Shown here piece by piece: positions 16,495 to 26,229 of a stretch of DNA of 64,000 bases. How positions within the stretch are numbered: position 1 is the first letter of the stretch; each line of letters starts with the position of its first letter. The translations under genes were made by a program, and so were the position numbers. The stretch comes from Pirellulales bacterium (GTDB lineage Bacteria; Planctomycetota; Planctomycetia; Pirellulales; PALSA-1355). The DNA lies in contig JALHMI010000006.1 in the NCBI GenBank assembly GCA_022844125.1, positions 186,001 to 250,000 on the forward strand, given 5' to 3'. Below the pieces are notes generated by a model. That model was not told the DNA's origin, ran no database searches, and saw only the letters and a program-made list of their open reading frames with translations.

Positions 16495-18891
16495 TCACGG
16501 CACGAATACTTGCGCGGTGACACGCGCCGACTGCGGCAAATCATCGCGGCCCACCATGTTCAGGGGCAGATATTGGCCGCGTGCCCACAGCTTCATCTGA
16601 TCGTCGTAATGCGGACTTGCCGGGCTCTCGCTTTGCCCGCCCGGATAGATTCCGACGCTGCGCGCCGGCTGGGCCAAATCGACGATCTGGCGCCACGACG
16701 CGCCACTGCCAACCGGCCCCAGATCCCCACCGGGGTTAACCGTGAAGCTGGTTCCCACAACGGGACCGCCGTCGCGGGCGAGCTCTTCCTGCCCGGCGAG
16801 CGAACCGACTCGCAGCTTGTTGAAACGCCCCCACGTCCAGTGGTCTGGATTGTTTCCGAATTCTTCGGCCAGGGAAGCGACCGCTGACGCAAACGAACTG
16901 CGGACAAGGTCGTTGCGAGTCTCGCGCTGCGGCGTCTGGCGGTCATCGAACCAGATTGCTTCAGGGTACTTGCGAGTCATGTACTCCAGCACCTCGAGCA
17001 TGGGCTCCCGGCGATTGTCGCCCGTAAAACCCCAGGAGCCTGCCGGTTGTTCGATGCCGCGAGTGGGCCATTCGTCATCCCAGACGGCTCGCCGGTAGTG
17101 ATCGAACCAGCGCATCCAGATCGCCGGACCGAGAGCATCGACATCGGCGACATAGTCCCAGGCCGCTAACTGCTCGAGAGCGCGTTGGGCGAGTACATTC
17201 TCCGCGCTGGCGGGCGATACGACCTCCAGCAGTACGGGCAAGAAGCGCTCCGCGGCCTTGTCGTAGGCGTCGAGCTGAATGGCGCGCATTGACTCCACGG
17301 TCAGCCCCTGGGCCTGCGAAAGCATTTCGTTGATGCGCCGCATCCGATAGCTCGGATCCCACATCCAGCCCAGGTAGTGCGGGTAGCCCAGCGGCATGGG
17401 ACGTGCATTCGCCGAGGCGACGAAGTGCTGCTCGGGATTGAGCGACAGCGGCAGTTCGCGCCGCGGCACGGAAGCCAACCAGTCGTTTTCGCCAGACGCT
17501 CCATCCATCGGGATGCGCCCTTGGCCTCGCAGTCGCAAGGGATGCTCGCCACAAGGATGGATCGCAATATTGCCGGAGTCATCCGCGTAGACCAGATTCA
17601 GCGCCGGCACCGTCAGATCGTCCGCTGCCGCGAGGAAGTCCGCGAAGTTCTTCGCGTGCGAAAGCTTCCAAAACGAAAGCGCGTCCTTGGTCGGTTTGAG
17701 TCCCGTCCACTGCAAGGAGATGACCTTTCCTTCGCGATTGATGATCGGACCGTGTACCGTCGTGTCGATCGAAAGCATGTGGGGCGACCGGCCGCGGACC
17801 GCAACCTGTTCAACCGCATGCTCCATCGTCTTCCACGCGCCTCGATGCCGATAGCGGAGCGGGTTGTCCGGATCGACGGTCTCGACAAAGTAGTCGACGG
17901 TGTCGCTTTGCATGTTGGTCACACCCCAACTGATGTGATCATTCTGGCCCAGCACGCAGACGGGCGAACCGGGGAATGTTACGCCCGCGGTATTCTCGCC
18001 GCGGACGGAGACGTGTGCCGTGTACCAGAGCGAAGGGAGCGAGAAGCCCAGGTGAGGGTCGTTGCAGAGAATCGGCTTGCCGGATGCGGTCTTGGTGCCG
18101 TCCACGGCCCAATTGTTACTACCGAAGCTGGGGCCTCGGCCGAACAGCTTCACGCGCGCGAGCCGACGTTGGACCTCCGCGTAGACTTCGCCCGCGCCGT
18201 GAATCGCGGCTACGCCGGTCAACTCCTTGACCGCGGCCGGCGGCGCTTGCTGGGGAACCGTCGGCTGCTCATAGGGTCGCTCGAGCGGCCACAATTCTTC
18301 GACAGCCGCGATCCCCAGTTTTTCGACCATCATCCCGAACCACAGATCGTCGTCCGTTCCCGCCTGATCCCAGCCCATGTACTTGGAGAACACGAGGCTA
18401 TCAACGGGTGTCCAGGGCGCGGGCTCATAGTCGAGCCCAGCAAACATCGGCGGAAGCGACTTCGCGCTTCGCAACTGGGAGATGCAGGCGTTTACGCCGG
18501 CAGCGTAAGCTTCCAACTCCGCGCGAAAGTCCGCGGGCAAGTCCCCGTGCTTCCACATTTGTTCGCTCGTGCGGCGGATGCCCAATTGCCGCATCATGAC
18601 ATCACTGGCGAGCCCCTGCTCGCCCAGGATTTCTGCCGTGGTGCCCGACGCCTGCCTGCGCAGTAGATCCATCTGCCAAAGCCGATCACGGGCATGCAAA
18701 TAGCCTATGACGCGCGCAGCATCAGGCCAAGAGTCGGCGTAAATATGTGGAATGCCATAGCCGTCGACGTCGACATGGACGACCGCCGACAAACCCGGCA
18801 GTTTTGCCTCCGCGCTGAACGCAGCAGTCGAGAGTTGCAGCGCGGAAAGGACGACGAAAAGCGCCATTGGAAAGCGCAGCGAGTTCAACAT
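16495..18891 (-). CDS. Secreted penicillin-acylase-family Ntn hydrolase
   Basis: 798 residues from ATG 18891. A signal peptide covers about residues 1-27 (LFVVLSALQLSTAAFSAEA). The alpha-chain signature GIPHIYADSWPDAARVIGYLHARDRLWQMD is present in two stretches, followed by the spacer. The autocatalytic site FGSNNWAVDG places the nucleophile at Ser258, the new N-terminus of the beta chain. Further conserved elements are NDPHLGFSLPSLWY, SWGVTNMQSDTVDYF and NLVYADDSGNI. Relatives cleave beta-lactam side chains, acyl-homoserine lactones or lipid N-acyl groups; the substrate cannot be told. Length is normal for the family. It is probably co-transcribed with the APC permease. Confidence 0.92.
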   Translation of the reverse strand: MLNSLRFPMALFVVLSALQLSTAAFSAEAKLPGLSAVVHVDVDGYGIPHIYADSWPDAARVIGYLHARDRLWQMDLLRRQASGTTAEILGEQGLASDVMMRQLGIRRTSEQMWKHGDLPADFRAELEAYAAGVNACISQLRSAKSLPPMFAGLDYEPAPWTPVDSLVFSKYMGWDQAGTDDDLWFGMMVEKLGIAAVEELWPLERPYEQPTVPQQAPPAAVKELTGVAAIHGAGEVYAEVQRRLARVKLFGRGPSFGSNNWAVDGTKTASGKPILCNDPHLGFSLPSLWYTAHVSVRGENTAGVTFPGSPVCVLGQNDHISWGVTNMQSDTVDYFVETVDPDNPLRYRHRGAWKTMEHAVEQVAVRGRSPHMLSIDTTVHGPIINREGKVISLQWTGLKPTKDALSFWKLSHAKNFADFLAAADDLTVPALNLVYADDSGNIAIHPCGEHPLRLRGQGRIPMDGASGENDWLASVPRRELPLSLNPEQHFVASANARPMPLGYPHYLGWMWDPSYRMRRINEMLSQAQGLTVESMRAIQLDAYDKAAERFLPVLLEVVSPASAENVLAQRALEQLAAWDYVADVDALGPAIWMRWFDHYRRAVWDDEWPTRGIEQPAGSWGFTGDNRREPMLEVLEYMTRKYPEAIWFDDRQTPQRETRNDLVRSSFASAVASLAEEFGNNPDHWTWGRFNKLRVGSLAGQEELARDGGPVVGTSFTVNPGGDLGPVGSGASWRQIVDLAQPARSVGIYPGGQSESPASPHYDDQMKLWARGQYLPLNMVGRDDLPQSARVTAQVFVP

Positions 18892-19127
18892 GCGGGCAGT
18901 CTCCCGAAAAGCGGCGTAGCTGCTAAGCCTGATTCGACGCACACGCGACGCACCTTGCAGCATATGCCGGAGGCAGCACCAGAATAGGGACTGTTCAAGT
19001 GACACGCAAATAAGCTGGCCCTCGGCGTAAGCCCTCCCGCCGCGGACCAGTTCTTCGCCGCCCTTACAGCAGGGGGGATCGCCACAAAAATCTCTCTGGC
19101 CGTGGCCGTGCAGTCTGGGCAAATGGG

Positions 19128-20615
19128 TCACCAGACGACGGTCGCGACCGAGTAGGGAGCCAGGCGGAGCCGCGCCGAATCTTGGCCAACTGCGATGCTG
19201 GCTTCGTGCCCGACACCGCTTGAGTTGGCCACGACCAGAGTATGCGTACCACTGGGATTCCGAAAGGCGACCGCGCGCAAGTCCGCGCCGGTTATTTCCG
19301 TCCTGATCCGAACCGCCTCGCGCTCGATGAACTTCATGAACTGTCCGTAGAGATAGTAGTCGACCCGGTAGTCGACCGTTTTCGTCTCGGCATCCAGCAT
19401 GATACAAGTCCGCGACGCGCGAAAGGGACCATTGTTTGGCTTCCCCCGGGTGTCGATCATCGTTACCCAGGCGTTGTAACTCGATGCGCCATGGGAGAGC
19501 AGGTCGATCAAACGCCGCGCGCCCAGTACGCCGAACACGGAACCTTCCGTGAAGTGCGCGGGACGATCAGGAAACTCGCTGAGAAAACGGCTCATGCCCT
19601 CAGGGTTTCCGGCATAGCCGTGAAACGCAACGCCCGAGACGTACTGCGCGGCGTGGGGGTCCGCGAGAACGGTGCGCGGATACGAGATGCCCGGATCGTC
19701 ACCGTCGGCCGTGGGCTCAACGTTGAAGTTGTGGTCGTAGGACCAGATCTGTGTCTTGATGCCCGCGATGCGAAAGGCTGGTCCCAGGTGGTCCCGGATG
19801 AAGTCCCGCTCCTGCTCGCCGGTCCAGCGGCAGGATGGATAGTGCCATTTAGGAGTATCCCGTTGCCGGTCGACTCCGGGTTCGTTCTGCACCGTGATGG
19901 CGTGAATCGGGATTCCCTCGCGCTCGTAGGCCAAGACAAACTTGACAAAGTAATCGGCATACGCCGGATAAGATTCGGGAAGTAAGTGCCCCCCGATCAT
20001 GGATCCACTGGACTTCATCCATCCCGGAGGACTCCAGGGCGAAGCGAACAACAGCAGTGCGGGATTGGTCTCTCGGGCGAGTTTGAGCACGGGCAGCACA
20101 TACTGGCGATCTTTTTCGATAGAGAACTGGCTCAGCGATGGATCTTTCTCGCCGGCTGGCAAGTCGTCATACGAGTACCACGGCGCGCCCGTGAAATCCG
20201 GCGTTCCGATGCAGATGCGCATCAAATTCATGCCGATCCCATGTTTCCGATCGACAAGTTTAGTGACGGCCTCGATGCGGTCCGCGTCCGACAGTTGCAT
20301 CAAATTGAAGCACGTCGTGTGCTCCAGCGATGAGCCGAGCCCGAGCATCTTCTGATAGATTCGTTGCGGGTCGATCCGAATCGTAACGTTCGCGGCGGTT
20401 GTCTGGCCGTCATCCCGAGCTGCGAGAAACTCAATCTTCTCGGCCGGCGCGAGGCGCCGGGTCATGTCCTGGGTGGTTACCCAGACCTGGCCCGTCGTTG
20501 CGGCGGGGCTGGAATCGGTAGAGACCAGGAGCAAGCAGGAGGCCAGTCCGAGATGTCCCGCGACCTTCAGATAGCCGCGCACTCGGCGCCACGCAAATTC
20601 GCGAAAGATCGGCAT
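19128..20615 (-). CDS. Secreted glycoside hydrolase family 30 (glucosylceramidase-like)
   Basis: 495 residues from ATG 20615, with GAAGGA upstream. A signal peptide ends near SSPAA. The TIM barrel contains IDPQRIYQKMLGLGSSLEHT, LMRICIGTPDFT, SPWSPPGWMKSSG, the acid/base in TVQNEPGVD and the nucleophile in HFTEGSVFG. A C-terminal beta domain follows (AVAFRNPSGTHTLVVAN, LAPYSVATVVW). Family activities include beta-glucosylceramidase, beta-1,6-glucanase and xylanase; the SPWSPPGWMK loop fits subfamilies 1-3. It is transcribed divergently from the unknown 691-residue secreted protein and 236 bases ahead of the acylase. Confidence 0.9.
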   Translation of the reverse strand: MPIFREFAWRRVRGYLKVAGHLGLASCLLLVSTDSSPAATTGQVWVTTQDMTRRLAPAEKIEFLAARDDGQTTAANVTIRIDPQRIYQKMLGLGSSLEHTTCFNLMQLSDADRIEAVTKLVDRKHGIGMNLMRICIGTPDFTGAPWYSYDDLPAGEKDPSLSQFSIEKDRQYVLPVLKLARETNPALLLFASPWSPPGWMKSSGSMIGGHLLPESYPAYADYFVKFVLAYEREGIPIHAITVQNEPGVDRQRDTPKWHYPSCRWTGEQERDFIRDHLGPAFRIAGIKTQIWSYDHNFNVEPTADGDDPGISYPRTVLADPHAAQYVSGVAFHGYAGNPEGMSRFLSEFPDRPAHFTEGSVFGVLGARRLIDLLSHGASSYNAWVTMIDTRGKPNNGPFRASRTCIMLDAETKTVDYRVDYYLYGQFMKFIEREAVRIRTEITGADLRAVAFRNPSGTHTLVVANSSGVGHEASIAVGQDSARLRLAPYSVATVVW

Positions 20616-20748
20616 CGGAGTATCCTTCGAGCCCTGACTGATAGGCAATCGTCACCGGAATGCTTTTAAACGTCGTCGAGATTACAATCGACGCGGCCAG
20701 AGATTACCATGCTGGTGCTGCCTGCCAAGATAGTGTAACTGATCGCGG

Positions 20749-22824
20749 ATGCCATTAATGAACATTCGATTATTGACGGTTCTTATTTTGTTGGTAAGCG
20801 GTCTGTTTTCCAGACCACTTTCCGCAGACTCGCCGCCGCCGCTGGAGATCGCCGGTGTCACCGTGACGCCCCACGTTCAGGCGAGCGACATGCGTTATCG
20901 CCAGGCCCCGGATCTTAGCCTGGGCGCTCGCGTTCAACTCTTCGTGCGCAATGCGGGCTCGGCTGAACTCAGGCTGCCGGCTTCGCTGGTGACGCGATTC
21001 CGCGGAATGCAACCGGACGAACTGGTGAAGACCGCCGCCTGGTGTTGGTTCGATACCCCGGCAGCATGGCGTGACGCCGATTTACGATTGCCCGCCGGGG
21101 CGATGACGGTCTGGCAATTCAACACTCGCGATGCGAACTGGGGCGTGGGAACGGAATTCGATCTTGATGTGCAATTCGACGAGCAGCAGGTCCAGCGATT
21201 CGAGAGCTTGCCGATCGCAAACCCGCAGATCTGGATTTCCGCCGCGACTTTTTTAGGACAGAACGGAAACGTTCAACCCGATCGACTCGTGCTGCATGTG
21301 GCAAACCACTCCACGGCGCCGATCCACCTGGAAGCCTGCCGGCTATGGCTGCCAGCCGACCGGAAGACCTGGCGATCGCTGGCCCCGGGGGCACTCGTTC
21401 CTATCCAGCAGTCGTTTCCCCGTGACGGCATGATCGCTGCCGGCGAGAAAGGAGGAGCAGTCGTCGACTTCGGTTTGCTCCCGTTGACTTACACTGCCAT
21501 CGAAGTGCTATGCACGGGCGAGCCGGGCTCGAAATTCTCACTCTGGGCGCACTTGCGCATCAAGCGCGAAGCGTTCGATATCAGCGGCGGCTGGGTCAAT
21601 TCTTCGCTGGGCTCGCGAACCGCCTTGCAGTGCGAACCGTTCCTGAAGACGCTCAAGCGACTGCATATCAACACGGCACATATCGCTGAGACCCCCGGCT
21701 ACACCGACCAGAACGGTCCTAAGGGACTCTACACGCGTTATCCGCTCAAGTATTTCAACCGTCTGGAGCCGATCGAACGCTATGAGAGCGATGCCGTCCT
21801 GCCGCGCGTGCATGCCGTGGAGTTTCTTGGCGAACCACAGTATGGCGGCGGGAAACCTGTCCCGCCGATGGAAGTGTGGACGAGCCTCGCACCGTATCAG
21901 GCCACCCGCTTGCCGACGAGCGTCACCCATAGTGAGGAACGCATCTGGAGGTACTATGCGGGACTCTCCGACTACCCTCATTACGACGCCTATCGAGTCA
22001 GCGCGCCTTCGCCCGACGCCTGGTACAAGTACGACCGCTGGGGCGGCAAGAAGATTTTCTGGGGGGCTCCGCTCGAGACGATCGGCGAGATGTCGCGTTC
22101 GTTGCGCGAACTGAACCGCCCTGCACCTACGGCGTATTGGTCACAAGGACCACATCACGGTTGGGGACCAATGTGGGGTCGAAAGCGTGCTTCACCCACG
22201 CCGGACGAGATCCGCCTGCAAGCTCATCATGCCCTGGCAAGTCGCATTACGTCCTTGTACTGGTTCAATCTGAGCCTGCCCTCGCTCATCAAGTTTCGCG
22301 ATACGCTTGAGGAGCTCACCCGCGTCGGCCGCGAAATCCGCATGCTTGAACAGTACTTTCTTGAAGGGGACGCGTACCAGCATCGTCGGATGGTTCGAGA
22401 TGGTCAGCCCGACTGGGATCTGGCTTCGATCGCTGGACCGCGCGGGGCATTGCTATTCGCGCTCGACCTCGACTATGCACCCGGCGGTACGACACAAGTG
22501 TTTGAATTCGGGCCGCCGCGCGCGGCTAAATTCGGCTTCGCACTGCCGAGTTGGTGTCAGACGCCCGCCGAAGTGTTTCGTGTCGACGCAGATGGCACGC
22601 ACGATGTAGCGTACAAGTGCGTCGATGGAGGAATTGAACTTTCCGACATCGTGAACAAAGTTGCTGTCTATGTGGTTTCGCCGCAGCCCGGACAGCGTGC
22701 CGCACTTGAAGTTCTCAACGACGAGTTGATTCATGAAGAACAGCAAGTGGGTTTTGACCCGGCCCACAATGACGACGATTTCAAAGTGCTAGTCGACCTC
22801 ATGGACGGACCAGCGGATGATTGA
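20749..22824 (+). CDS. Large secreted protein of unknown function, possible glycoside-hydrolase-like barrel
   Basis: 691 residues from ATG 20749; ATG 20758 is an equally good start. The N-terminus is a signal peptide (LLTVLILLVSGLFSRPLSAD). Residues 30-290 look like beta-sandwich modules (VQLFVRNAGSAELRLPA, RLVLHVANHSTAPIHLEA). Residues 300-560 have alternating helices and strands with many Trp, Tyr, Glu and Asp residues, including VEFLGEP and TAYWSQGPHHGWGPMWG, as in TIM-barrel glycosidases. The last part is beta-rich. I do not recognise the family. Divergence from a GH30 gene suggests a shared promoter region and a role in glycan use (inference). Confidence 0.6.
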   Translation: MPLMNIRLLTVLILLVSGLFSRPLSADSPPPLEIAGVTVTPHVQASDMRYRQAPDLSLGARVQLFVRNAGSAELRLPASLVTRFRGMQPDELVKTAAWCWFDTPAAWRDADLRLPAGAMTVWQFNTRDANWGVGTEFDLDVQFDEQQVQRFESLPIANPQIWISAATFLGQNGNVQPDRLVLHVANHSTAPIHLEACRLWLPADRKTWRSLAPGALVPIQQSFPRDGMIAAGEKGGAVVDFGLLPLTYTAIEVLCTGEPGSKFSLWAHLRIKREAFDISGGWVNSSLGSRTALQCEPFLKTLKRLHINTAHIAETPGYTDQNGPKGLYTRYPLKYFNRLEPIERYESDAVLPRVHAVEFLGEPQYGGGKPVPPMEVWTSLAPYQATRLPTSVTHSEERIWRYYAGLSDYPHYDAYRVSAPSPDAWYKYDRWGGKKIFWGAPLETIGEMSRSLRELNRPAPTAYWSQGPHHGWGPMWGRKRASPTPDEIRLQAHHALASRITSLYWFNLSLPSLIKFRDTLEELTRVGREIRMLEQYFLEGDAYQHRRMVRDGQPDWDLASIAGPRGALLFALDLDYAPGGTTQVFEFGPPRAAKFGFALPSWCQTPAEVFRVDADGTHDVAYKCVDGGIELSDIVNKVAVYVVSPQPGQRAALEVLNDELIHEEQQVGFDPAHNDDDFKVLVDLMDGPADD

Positions 22825-24033
22825 CCGCAGTTCACGTTATCGACCTGGTTGATTTAGCGTACCTGACTGTGTGGGGCAGTGCGGCTCAGAAGCTCCGAAA
22901 ACCAGAACATGTACTGGATTCCGAGCTGACGAATCGCAGATGTCCCATTCGAAGAAGCCTCCTTATCGCTTCCTCAAGGCCCGGCAATGACCTGGTGAGG
23001 CAGTTCACTGCGGCCTGTGGTTCCGCCCTCGACGCGCGTGGTTTGATTAGCGACGACAGGCGCTCGGGCGCCGAGGTGGCCTCATTGCCGGCCCCCTGGA
23101 CCCCCGCTAGCCTTTCTCTGTGTCCGGGACGAAACCGTCCAGCAAAGTGGCAGGTCGCGGTGGCCTGCGGTTGACGGCGCACCACGCGGCCCGCTTCCAG
23201 CTGCGATCGCGTTCGGCCAAGATCACGGCTTTTAGCTGGCCAGCTTGTCGGGGTGTTTGTATACGACGTTTCAGCGCAGATCAATCGTCCTATCTGCCGC
23301 GCGACGGCCGAATGGGTTCCCTGGTCGAATGGCGAGTGAAAGCTTGCCACGAATTGCCAGTAATCCCCTCGGGCTGCGTCAAGCGGCCGTTGTGGAAGGA
23401 AGTGGCCACGGTGGCTCGCACCACCTGTGAACAAGGCGGCAGTTCCGGGTTCCATGTTTGCCCAGTGGAGCCTGGCCCATCGCGATAGGTGACCGCGACG
23501 GCAACTGTTTCTGATTGCAACGACTTTTGTTTTACGCGCGTTCTCGTCCGCATCGCGGAGTTTCTACGCCTTATAGCTTATCGCCCCTCCGGATCGATGT
23601 GCGCCACATTGACCGTCCGGAGCTGCTGCGAAACCCGCGTCATTGCCCCCGGGCGTGACGCGGGCTATTTCATGCGCGGTACTCCCCGCCTTTGGCGAAG
23701 CGGGCACAGAAGACACAGAAGAAAAGCAGTCCTTGCGGTTCGGCGGAAATCTGAGGGTGGATTTCGTGGGAGGGTGATGGTGGGGCGGCGTGCCACCGCG
23801 GTCGATGTTGCGTACACGCCGACCACGGATGCTCATAACGGCCGCTGGACGCCGGCTAGCTAACGATGCTTGTGCCGCCCGACTGGAAGTGCTGGAACTG
23901 ACGACACTGTTGCGGCCTGCGGCTCGTGGCGGCTGTACGTGCAGGTCCTGGCCGAGCAAGGCGGCGCCGCGAGCTACGTCCTCGACTGCTTCCCCGTGAT
24001 GAAGCAACTCTGCGATGTCTTTAGCGCGCAGCA
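22825..24033. other. Gene-poor stretch, about 1.2 kb
   Basis: Open frames here on both strands are low-complexity in composition, lack ribosome sites and show no recognisable domain. I see no RNA gene or repeat element. It may be decayed sequence. Confidence 0.5.
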
Positions 24034-24061
24034 GAACAGCCGCCCCGAAAAGCGGCTGTTC
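24034..24061 (-). terminator. Perfect 10-bp hairpin downstream of the frameshifted PEP-CTERM gene
   Basis: GAACAGCCGC at 24034-24043 pairs exactly with 24052-24061 around an 8-base loop, 27 bases past the stop codon at 24089. No T-run follows on the minus strand, so it may be a protective 3' hairpin rather than a full intrinsic terminator. Confidence 0.4.
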
Positions 24062-24088
24062 GTAAAGATCAAATTTCATTGGCCCGGC

Positions 24089-24819
24089 TTAGGCCGATCG
24101 CTTTCGCCGCCGCCAGCCCAGCCCACCGGCTGTCAAGGCAAGCAGTGACCAGACAAGGAGGCTTGAGGGTTCGGGCACAACCGGCGCCGGCCTCTGGCGT
24201 CCATTGACGAAGAACCGCATGCTGTCCCCGGTGGTGGTGCCCGTCGGAAAAATCGCAGTACCACGGATAGTGAAGTCGCCCAGCGTGCCAACGAGTGAGT
24301 GATAATTATTGAAGAAGGCATTGCCACTGTACGTGGCGTTCGCGGTTGGAACGTTCACAAACCCCCCTCCGCTATCGAACTGAACGCTACCGATCGTAAC
24401 CGACTGACTAGAAGACGTCAGGCGTGCACCGATATCGAGGCCGAGGAGTGCATTGCCGGCGGTCAGCACAGGGGTCTGCGTTAGGACGATATTGGCGGGA
24501 GCACCGGTCCAGTCAGTTGTCGAGAAAAGATTGAAACTCACTGTTCCTGTAGTGTTGTTCCAGCTCAACAGCCAAGAACGCTCTGTGTTGTTGAACCAGC
24601 CGTTCCCAGGATTCCCACCCTGCAAAGTCGTTTGGCCGGCGGCCTCAAGCCGCGATTTGTTGTTGCCTAAATTAAATGTACCGACCGCATTGAACAGCGA
24701 CGTGGTGCCGGCTGGCTGGGTAGCTTGAGTGAGTGTGAGGGCTCCCCGCGCCACGCCTGTACCAGCTAGCGTCAGGGGGCGAGGCCCAACAAAACACTTT
24801 TCGACATCCGGCGGCGCAT
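24089..24819 (-). pseudogene. PEP-CTERM protein gene with a one-base frameshift in its signal peptide
   Basis: The main frame, open from about 24856 to 24089, encodes a beta-rich secreted domain ending in VVPEPSSLLVWSLLALTAGGL plus WRRRKRSA, a clear PEP-CTERM sorting tail, but it has no ATG and no signal peptide. In another frame, ATG 24819 gives MRRRMSKSVLLGLAP and then a stop, the first half of a signal peptide. Adding one C to the five-base C run (G run 24775-24779 on the plus strand) joins the two as ...VLLGLAP-LTLAGTGVARGA-LTLTQ, a complete signal peptide. So the gene is intact apart from one homopolymer base: a real inactivation, phase variation or a read error. Confidence 0.75.
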
Positions 24820-24856
24820 CGCACACCCAAATAAGCAAATGGACATTGTGGAACCT

Positions 24857-25402
24857 TCATCGGGTAAATTCGCTCTGAGATGCAACTCTGTAGGCATGTA
24901 TGCCGCCGCTAGCAAGACCCTGACACCGGACGTCAAAAAAATCCTTGCACCGCTTACGGTGACAGACGGAGGCCTCGTGTGGATAACCCTTGATTTTTAG
25001 GGAACGGAAGAGACACGCGGATCCTGACGCACCGCTGTGCCCCTCATGAAACCTTCAATAGCATCGGTTGAAGCGTTAACCGGATGCGGTGGATTCGAAC
25101 TGGCTGAAGCACGCTGGGAACTGTGAATAGCCCGCGTATCGAGGGCCCAAAAAAGGGCATCATTGACCCTCAACGGAGGTCTGACCAATCGAAGCCGGGC
25201 CCAAGCTCAACTAATGAGCCGGCGGCGTGTGGCAGCGGAGCTTGGCCGATATCCTTGAGCGGGGCATGGCGACAGGTGACCTTTCCTGGCGACGCTTAAG
25301 GTGCGGGGCAATTTCATCGGAGATACGTGCGTATACTCCGTGGAATCCGAGCGACTCCAGCGGCGGTGGGAACGCGAAGTCCAGGTTCGATGTTGATGCA
25401 TA
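24857..25402. other. Intergenic stretch of about 550 bases
   Basis: No gene, RNA or repeat is recognised. A GGATTCGAAC string at 25090-25100 recalls a tRNA T-arm, but its flanks do not pair. Confidence 0.4.
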
Positions 25403-25945
25403 CTACAACCCTTCATGGCTTGCTCTCACGCTTGGTGGTGCGTCCGCGCTTGCGGCGTGATCGCGGGATCGGTTCCGGCTCATGGCCTCGTCAAACAGCT
25501 TGGCCAGCTGGCCGCCCAGCTCTTGGACGCACGAATCGTTTCGCAACGAGAGCCCCGCGACGAGACGCTCGATCCGGATACGTGCTGATTTGTCCAGATT
25601 GTGAGCTGCTCGGTTACGACAGCGAGATAGTGCATTGAAATAGTCCGTCTGCCCTAGCGGTTCCAGGACGCGTTCGGTCAGCAGAAGTGCCAGGTACTCG
25701 TCAGGGGTATAGCTATCCAGGAACGGCGTTCTTCCGGAATCGACTCGCCAGGTTTTCTTGTTGCGACGACCGACGGTTTCGCGCAGCGGAATCCCCGCGT
25801 CCAGAAACAAGCTCAAATCACGGCGGATCGTGCGGGCATTCACCCCGGTGCGCGCGGCCATCTCGTCGATCGACAACCCATCGAGATGTTGGGACAGCAC
25901 CCGGAGCAAGTTCCATTGGCGATCGAGAGCAGCAGTTCGGGGCAT
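25403..25945 (-). CDS. Truncated YafY/DeoR-like HTH regulator without WYL domain
   Basis: 180 residues. The N-terminal 60 residues form a winged helix (RQWNLLRVLSQHLDGLSIDEMAARTG, VNARTIRRDLSLFLDAGIPL) typical of HTH_11 regulators of the YafY type. The middle (SYTPDEYLALLLTERVLEPLGQT) matches the linker before the WYL domain. Full-length relatives have about 310-330 residues; here the chain ends in a short basic tail and no WYL remnant appears downstream in any frame. It may be a real short regulator or a decayed one. Confidence 0.6.
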   Translation of the reverse strand: MPRTAALDRQWNLLRVLSQHLDGLSIDEMAARTGVNARTIRRDLSLFLDAGIPLRETVGRRNKKTWRVDSGRTPFLDSYTPDEYLALLLTERVLEPLGQTDYFNALSRCRNRAAHNLDKSARIRIERLVAGLSLRNDSCVQELGGQLAKLFDEAMSRNRSRDHAASADAPPSVRASHEGL

Positions 25946-26141
25946 GATCGATTTTTACGGTGGCGGAGAGTTCGTGCTCGAAAGGGCTGAAGTAGCCGAG
26001 TTCGGTTCGTTCTGGCGAGGTGCCGACTCGGCTCGCGAGCCAAAGGCGTCTCGACCAGATCACGTCGCGCCATCGTGTGGAATGCGTTTCGACCGGCGCC
26101 GGATCGAGGGCCGAAGCGGGGCATCCCGTGCTGGATTCCTG

Positions 26142-26180
26142 AAACAAGAAAAGGAGGCGCCGATCGGTTCGGCGCCTCCT
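26142..26180 (-). terminator. Intrinsic terminator after the 302-residue PEP-CTERM gene
   Basis: A 12-bp perfect G+C-rich stem (26152-26163 with 26169-26180, five-base loop) is followed on the minus strand by TTTCTTGTTT at 26142-26151. It lies about 50 bases after the stop codon of the PEP-CTERM gene. Confidence 0.88.
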
Positions 26181-26229
26181 CCTATTCGCTTGACTTAGGT
26201 TAACCCGGCAGCCAGGGTCAGCGGTCCGA

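Noticed and set aside
17377-18666. 429-residue plus-strand frame antisense to the acylase gene
   Set aside because: The translation is Arg/Val/Gly-rich mirror sequence without any motif, while the opposite strand has a complete Ntn hydrolase.
22886-23455. 189-residue minus-strand frame in the gene-poor region
   Set aside because: Residue composition looks random, there is no hydrophobic or domain pattern, and overlapping frames of equal quality exist on the other strand.
25081-25110. tRNA T-arm-like string GGATTCGAAC
   Set aside because: The bases flanking the loop do not pair, and no acceptor, D or anticodon stem can be drawn on either strand.
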